Shown here one piece after another: positions 55,293 to 59,873 of a DNA stretch of 59,873 nucleotides; the stretch's first letter is position 1; each line of letters begins with the position of its first letter. The stretch covers positions 1-59,873 of the forward strand of contig JACPWG010000102.1 of NCBI GenBank assembly GCA_016197205.1. Reading direction: 5' to 3'. The position numbers and the translations under genes were made by a program. A model generated the notes under the pieces. The model was given only the letters and a program-made list of their open reading frames with translations. It was not told the origin of the DNA and made no database searches. The DNA is from Planctomycetota bacterium (lineage in GTDB: Bacteria; Planctomycetota; MHYJ01; WSZJ01; JACPWG01).

Positions 55293-56738
55293 ATGGCTCC
55301 CGAGTCGTCCCCCTCGCCTCCCCCGGGTGGCGGAACAGCCGCTGCGCCCCGAAGTCGCCGGCCGGCGTTGCTCGTGCTCATGCTCGTCCTGATCACGATC
55401 TACACCGTGGACGCATGGCGGCACTACCTCGAGACCCGCCCGTCTCCCCCGATCCCGGAGTTCGACGGGACCACGGAGCTGGAGCGCGGTGAGGCCCCGG
55501 CCGCCCCCGCGCCCGCCGGCTCCGCTCCCACGGCCACCGCGACCCCCACGGCCCATTCCGGACCCGCCCCAGACCCCGCCGCGCCCGCGTCGGGGCACGA
55601 CTGGAGCCAGTGGCGCGGTCCGGCGCGCACGGGCGTCTCGTCCGAGAACGGTTGGTTCTCCCCCTGGCCCGGCGAAGGCCCTCGCCGGCTGTGGAAGGCC
55701 TCGCTGGGCGCGGGCTACGCCTCGGTCGCCATCGCCGCCGGCCGCGTCTACTCGATGGGCTACGCGGGCGGCCGGGACACGGTCTGGTGCCTGGACGCCG
55801 CGACGGGAGAGCTCCTGTGGAAGCAGTCCTATCGCACCGGCAGCGACGTGGTGTACCCGGGTCCTCGCGCCACGCCGACGGTGGAGGGGAATCGGGTATT
55901 CACCCTAAGCCGCAAGGGTCTCGTTTTCTGTTTCGACGCCGCGGACGGGCGGGAGCTCTGGCATCACGACGTCGCCGACGACCCGGGCGCGAAGCCCCCG
56001 GCGCACGGCTTCGCGGGCTCCCTGGTGCTGGTCGGAGAGCTCCTCGTCCTCTGCGGAGGCAAGAGCGGGGTCGCCCTGCGCCCGGCGGACGGGAGCGTCG
56101 CGTGGGGCGGCGGCATCGGCGACCCGGGCTACGCCTCACCGCTCCCCTTCGAAGCAGGCGGCAAGAAGGGCGTGCTGCTTCTCACCGGCACGCGCCTCCT
56201 GGCCGTGGACCCGGTCGATGGACGGGCGCAATGGGAACACCCCTGGGGCGGGGCGACGAGCTGTAACGCCGCCGACCCGATCGTCTCCGGCGGCCGCATT
56301 TTTCTCTCGGCCGCCTATGGGGTCGGCAGCGCGGTTCTCGACCTCTCCGCCGTCCCGCCGCGCGTCGTCTGGAAAAACGAGGAGCTGTCCAACCACACCT
56401 CGTCCTCCGTCCTCGTCGACGGCATGCTCTACGGCTTCGACGGGCTCATGTCCACGCCGGCCACGACGCTCAAGTGCGTGGAGTTCGCCACGGGGACGAC
56501 CCGCTGGTCGCAACCCGGCCTGTCGGGCTCGCTCTGCGCAGCCGACGGCAAGCTGCTCGTCCTCACCGACGCGGGGGAACTGCTCGTCGTGGAGGCCTCG
56601 CCCGCCGCCTACAAGGAACTGGCGCGCGCGCAGGTCGTGGGGAAGGATTGCTACACGATGCCCGTCCTCGCGAACGGTCGTATCTATTGCCGCAACCTCC
56701 ACGGAGAACTGGTCTGCGTGCGGTCCCGAGGGGATTGA
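55293..56738 (+). CDS. Membrane-anchored PQQ/WD-like beta-propeller protein (first of two)
   Basis: A 481-residue protein with one N-terminal membrane segment (ALLVLMLVLITIYTVDAW), a Pro/Ala-rich linker, then a propeller. It begins HDWSQWRGPARTGVSSENGW, the start shared by many planctomycete PQQ-like domains. Blades with WCLDAATGELLWKQSY, CFDAADGRELWHHDV, LLAVDPVDGRAQWEHPW and CVEFATGTTRWSQPG follow. Without dehydrogenase residues it is probably a structural or binding propeller facing the periplasm. ATG 55293 has AGGAAAAAGGG upstream. A close paralogue follows after 54 bp. Confidence 0.87.
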   Translation: MAPESSPSPPPGGGTAAAPRSRRPALLVLMLVLITIYTVDAWRHYLETRPSPPIPEFDGTTELERGEAPAAPAPAGSAPTATATPTAHSGPAPDPAAPASGHDWSQWRGPARTGVSSENGWFSPWPGEGPRRLWKASLGAGYASVAIAAGRVYSMGYAGGRDTVWCLDAATGELLWKQSYRTGSDVVYPGPRATPTVEGNRVFTLSRKGLVFCFDAADGRELWHHDVADDPGAKPPAHGFAGSLVLVGELLVLCGGKSGVALRPADGSVAWGGGIGDPGYASPLPFEAGGKKGVLLLTGTRLLAVDPVDGRAQWEHPWGGATSCNAADPIVSGGRIFLSAAYGVGSAVLDLSAVPPRVVWKNEELSNHTSSSVLVDGMLYGFDGLMSTPATTLKCVEFATGTTRWSQPGLSGSLCAADGKLLVLTDAGELLVVEASPAAYKELARAQVVGKDCYTMPVLANGRIYCRNLHGELVCVRSRGD

Positions 56739-56792
56739 CGACGGCCCGCCCGCGACGCGCCTACACGCCAAGAAGGGAGTCCTGAAAAAGCC

Positions 56793-58220
56793 ATGACGTC
56801 TCAACCCGCAACCCCGTCCGCCCCCGCGGGCGGGCCCTCCCCCGCCGCAAAAAAAAGGCAGCTTGTGCTGCTCGTCGTGATGCTGTTTCTGATCGCCTTC
56901 TGGGTCCGAGACTCCTGGCAGCGCTACCAGGCGAGTCTCCCGCCGCCGCCGGAACCGGAGTTCGACGGCAAGACGGAGCTTCAGCGGGGGGAGGCCGCCG
57001 GCATGCCGCCTGGAGGCCCGACGGGGCAGAGCGCTCCGGCGATCGCCGCGGTCGGGAGCGTCGCGGAAGCGGGCGGACACGATTGGCCGCAGTGGCGCGG
57101 GCCCGACCGCACCGGTGTCTCCTCGGAGAAGGGCTGGTTTTCCCCCTGGCCCCAGGAGGGACCCCGCCGGCTCTGGAAGGCCTCTCTCGGCGCCGGCTAC
57201 GCCTCGGTCGCGGTGAGCGGCGGGCGCGTGTATGCGCTGGGGTACGCGACGGGGAAGGACACGGTCTGGTGCCTCGACGCGGCAACGGGCGCGCTGCTCT
57301 GGAGCCAGTCCTACCGGGCCGGGACCGACGCGTCGTATCCGGGACCGCGCGCCACGCCGGCGGTGGAAGGCGGTCGGGTGTACACGCTGAACCGGAAGGG
57401 GATCGCCCTCTGCCTCGACGCGGAGGACGGTCGGTCGATCTGGCATCGGGACCTGTTGCACGTCCCGGGCGTGGCCTCGCCCAGCCACGGGTTCACCGGT
57501 TCCCCGGCGCTCGTCGGCGACCACGTCCTTTTGTCCGCAGGGAAGAGCGGCGTCGCGCTCCGCAAGGCCGACGGGACCGTCGCCTGGGGGGGGGGCGAGG
57601 GCGCCGTCGGCTACGCCTCTCCGGTGCCCTACGCCGTCGCCGGCCGGCAGGGAGTGCTTTTTTTTCTGCTGGAGGGGCTCACCTCGGCGGACCCCGTCGA
57701 CGGGCGCGTGCAGTGGCAGCACGCCCTGGTCGGAGGCGGAAACCTGAACGCCGCCGACCCCCTTTTCTCGGGTGACCGCCTCTTCGTATCCACCAACGGC
57801 TTCGGGTGCGCCCTCCTCGACCTCTCCGTCACCCCGCCGGGCGTCGTGTGGAAGAGCGAGGAGTTGGTGAACCACACCTCCACTTCCGTGCTGGTGGACG
57901 GCATGCTGTACGGCTTCGACGGGCCGATCTCGGGGGGCCCGGCCACCGCGCTCAAGTGCGTCGAATTCGCGACAGGAACCCGACGGTGGTCGCAGGCCGG
58001 GATGGCGGGTACGCTCTGCGCGGCCGACGGGAAGCTGGTGGTCCTCACGGATGCCGGCGAATTGATCGTCGCGGAGGCCTCGCCGGCCGGCTACAAGGAA
58101 CTGGCTCGCGCGCAGGTCATCGGCAAGGACTGCTACACCGTCCCCGTCCTCTCGAACGGCCGCATCTACTGCCGCAACTCGGGCGGCGACCTCGTCTGCG
58201 TCCGCGCGGGAGGAGAGTAG
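56793..58220 (+). CDS. Membrane-anchored PQQ/WD-like beta-propeller protein (second, tandem paralogue)
   Basis: A 475-residue paralogue with the same plan: membrane segment LVLLVVMLFLIAFWVRDSW, linker, then HDWPQWRGPDRTGVSSEKGW and repeated blades (WCLDAATGALLWSQSY, CLDAEDGRSIWHRDL, CVEFATGTRRWSQAG). Large parts are very similar to the first copy, including LKCVEFATGT and SSVLVDGMLYGFDG-like segments, so this is a tandem duplication. Linkers and loop regions have diverged most. Runs of eight A (near codon 20) and eight T (near 57660) lie in the coding sequence. It ends 3 bp before a 268-bp element. Confidence 0.87.
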   Translation: MTSQPATPSAPAGGPSPAAKKRQLVLLVVMLFLIAFWVRDSWQRYQASLPPPPEPEFDGKTELQRGEAAGMPPGGPTGQSAPAIAAVGSVAEAGGHDWPQWRGPDRTGVSSEKGWFSPWPQEGPRRLWKASLGAGYASVAVSGGRVYALGYATGKDTVWCLDAATGALLWSQSYRAGTDASYPGPRATPAVEGGRVYTLNRKGIALCLDAEDGRSIWHRDLLHVPGVASPSHGFTGSPALVGDHVLLSAGKSGVALRKADGTVAWGGGEGAVGYASPVPYAVAGRQGVLFFLLEGLTSADPVDGRVQWQHALVGGGNLNAADPLFSGDRLFVSTNGFGCALLDLSVTPPGVVWKSEELVNHTSTSVLVDGMLYGFDGPISGGPATALKCVEFATGTRRWSQAGMAGTLCAADGKLVVLTDAGELIVAEASPAGYKELARAQVIGKDCYTVPVLSNGRIYCRNSGGDLVCVRAGGE

Positions 58221-58223
58221 AGA

Positions 58224-58491
58224 CAACAACCCGAACTGAGGCTAAACTCGACCGACTGCGGCAAATGGCTGGATCATGGCTCTGCGTCCCAGCTCGACGC
58301 GGGCGAAAGTTGAGATTTGAAATTTGACTTTTTGCAATTTGAAATTCGGCACGGCCGTGTGGCTCGAACGCGAGACTTTACCACAGAGACGCGGAGACGC
58401 AGAGGCCGGGCGCTGAGTCCATCGTCCTCTACCGGCGATCATCTCTGGCAACGGACGGAGAGATCGATTTTAGCTTCACTTCGGCTTGTTG
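58224..58491 (-). mobile_element. 268-bp miniature element, copy 3, with perfect 8-bp target duplication
   Basis: In reverse orientation it is nearly identical to copy 1 over all 268 bp. AGTAGAGA at 58216-58223 is repeated exactly at 58492-58499. The left duplication overlaps the last codons and stop (TAG) of the second PQQ-propeller gene, so the insertion struck right at its end. Confidence 0.92.
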
Positions 58492-58528
58492 AGTAGAGAG
58501 GCCTTTCCGGCGCGGCCCTCGCCTTTGC

Positions 58529-59311
58529 CTACGAAGCGGGCAAGGCCTCGACGGCCACGACCGACAGGTTGTCGCGGCCGCCACCCGTGGCCGCGCGCCC
58601 GGCCGTCGTCATCAGCAAGGCGACGCGCTCCTCGAGCGGGCGCGGCCCGCCGAGCAGCTCTTCCAGCCGCCGTTCCGACACCCCGGAGTACTCTTCGTCG
58701 ATGCCGTCGCTGGCGAGGAGCACGACGTCGCCCGCCTCGAGCCGCGCGGCCCCACCCTCCACGAAGCGCGGGAGAAGCTCCGGGTGGTCGCGCCGCACGC
58801 TCGCGAGATGGACGGGCCCGCCCAGGAAGTCATGCACGGTGTGCGAGAGGAGGCCGAGCCCGCCGCCTCGCAGGCGCAGGAAGAGCCGGCTGTCCGCCGC
58901 GCTCGCCCAGTCGAGGCGTCCGCGACGCACCACCGCTGCGAGAGCCGTCGTTTCGCTCCGGTCGCCGGGCGGCCGCTCGGCGCGGATCCGCTCATCCAGC
59001 TCGACGAGCAGTGCGACCAGGGCCTCCCTCCCCACGGGCGGCGTGCGGCGGACCGACTCCGCGAAGAAGCGCGCGGCGATTTCCCCCGCCCCGGCGCCGA
59101 AGTGCGCGTCCGCGACGAGCGCCGCCACGCCCCCGTCGGCCAGCGACACGACCGCGAGCGAGTCCTCATTGGGCGAGAGTTTGGGGTTCGTCGACGGGCC
59201 GTCCCCCGCCGTCGTCGCCGCCCAGGCGTTCGCCGCGGCGCGTTCGAGGCGGTAGGCGCCCTTCGTCGGATGTCCGGTGCCGAGCAGCAGGAGGGGTGCG
59301 TCTTCGCTCAC
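58529..59311 (-). CDS. PP2C-family Ser/Thr phosphatase
   Basis: A 260-residue soluble phosphatase of the PPM/PP2C fold. Motifs in order: SPNEDSLAV, ALVADAHFGAGAGE (a variant of DGHGG), TTALAAVV, LLASDGIDEEY and GGRDNLSVVAVEAL. The metal-binding aspartates are kept, although the second motif is D-A-H rather than D-G-H. Such enzymes reverse Hanks-kinase phosphorylation; the kinase-FGE gene at the other end of the window is one conceivable counterpart, without direct evidence. The start is GTG 59311, with GGAG upstream. Confidence 0.88.
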   Translation of the reverse strand: MSEDAPLLLLGTGHPTKGAYRLERAAANAWAATTAGDGPSTNPKLSPNEDSLAVVSLADGGVAALVADAHFGAGAGEIAARFFAESVRRTPPVGREALVALLVELDERIRAERPPGDRSETTALAAVVRRGRLDWASAADSRLFLRLRGGGLGLLSHTVHDFLGGPVHLASVRRDHPELLPRFVEGGAARLEAGDVVLLASDGIDEEYSGVSERRLEELLGGPRPLEERVALLMTTAGRAATGGGRDNLSVVAVEALPAS

Positions 59312-59873
59312 CGCCGGTCTCCGAAGCGATTGCCCTCGGCGTCCTTGGACGCCTTGAGGAAGGAAACCTGTCGAAATCCGCGTCCAGGTTGGAACTGTAG
59401 CCCGCGACTCGGAGGCCCGTCAAGGGACATTTCCCGTGATCCTCGCGCGTGGGGGGCGGGACGCGCCGGCCCGCTCCACTCCGCTTCGCGCCCGCGCAAA
59501 AATAACCGCGCAGACTCAGACCTCGAGGCCGGCCCTTTCAAGGAGGGTGAACGAGTCGACTCCCGCGGAACGGACCATCAACAGTCCGAGCGCGGAAAGG
59601 GGCAAGGTTCAGGGTGCTCGCCTCCGCCGGCATTAAGCGCCCGCGCAAGAATTTCTTTACATTTTCGTGGATCGACCGATGCCTGGGGGCGCGGCCTAGA
59701 GGGCCGCGCTGCGCGGGCGCTTCGCGACGACCTTCCCTCCACAGCGTCGACAAGACCGGTACGCTGCGATTCACCGCCCGCCGACGCCTGCTTCCCTCGA
59801 CCGCGGCGCGTAGACTTTCCGTCGTCCGGTTTCGTGCGCGTCACGCCGCCGGCACCGCCGGCACCGCCGGTAC
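59312..59873. other. Gene-free end of the window
   Basis: No supportable gene. It contains the 18-bp word shared with 26659-26676, followed by GCGGCCTAGAGGGCCGC, a palindromic GC-rich stretch, and ends with repeats of CCGGCACCG. A short minus-strand stretch with CRRCGG looks like a zinc ribbon but is closed by stops on both sides. Confidence 0.45.

Noticed and set aside
55895..55915. GGGTATTCACCCTA resembling the palindrome upstream of the NtrC-type regulator
   Set aside because: It lies inside the PQQ gene and encodes RVFTLS in a conserved blade; the resemblance is best explained by coding sequence.
59696..59770. CRRCGG zinc-ribbon-like stretch near the window end, minus strand
   Set aside because: Only ~24 residues between stops, no start, and it runs into a palindromic repeat.

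Overview
Apart from its first ~880 bases, the window looks like one piece of a very GC-rich bacterial chromosome, most plausibly Planctomycetota or a close relative. Pointers are a membrane Ser/Thr kinase ending in a formylglycine-generating-enzyme (FGE) domain, membrane-anchored PQQ-propeller proteins, three large hybrid histidine kinases, Uma2 and HEAT-repeat proteins, and intergenic miniature repeats. This assignment comes from gene style only. Bases 1 to ~881 differ: they carry the end of pcaB and a truncated Bug/TctC binding protein in the arrangement typical of Burkholderiales, and look like a foreign end joined near 881-884.

Layout. 0.9-5.3 kb: kinase-FGE protein and a propeller-pseudokinase. 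5.4-11.3 kb (minus): two translationally coupled hybrid histidine kinases and a response-regulator remnant. 11.4-14.8 kb (minus): a compact PBP4-like carboxypeptidase, a metallophosphoesterase and an ABC permease. 14.9-16.7 kb: parAB with its promoter and a parS site inside parB. 16.8-22.1 kb: a secreted small protein, then an NtrC-type regulator divergent from a CHASE4 hybrid kinase. 22.5-32.4 kb: AAA-CYTH protein, Uma2, HEAT protein, endonuclease Q, TetR with its hydrolase, and a TrkA-RyR channel-like protein. 32.5-36.7 kb (minus): a decayed type I restriction locus with an embedded, frameshifted VapBC module. 36.8-42.8 kb (minus): RadC, M48 protease, lipoprotein, zinc-finger protein, LarE. 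43.4-47.8 kb: a half-length degenerate ClpC beside full-length ClpC. 48.2-51.7 kb: mlaE, mlaF, mlaD. 52.3-59.3 kb: valS, two tandem PQQ-propeller proteins and a PP2C phosphatase.

The strongest unexplained signals are three families of non-autonomous miniature elements. One is 268 bp in three copies, with ~30-bp inverted ends and 8-bp target duplications, bracketing mlaFD. One is a 162-bp foldback family in three copies, one of which interrupts a sequence present uninterrupted elsewhere in the window. One is a single 400-bp element sitting on a CTAG that also supplies a gene's stop codon. A second theme is large, frame-preserving losses: HsdR lacks its ATPase core, HsdM is joined to the tail of HsdS, and PBP4 lacks its insertion domains. 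No rRNA, tRNA or CRISPR array was recognised.
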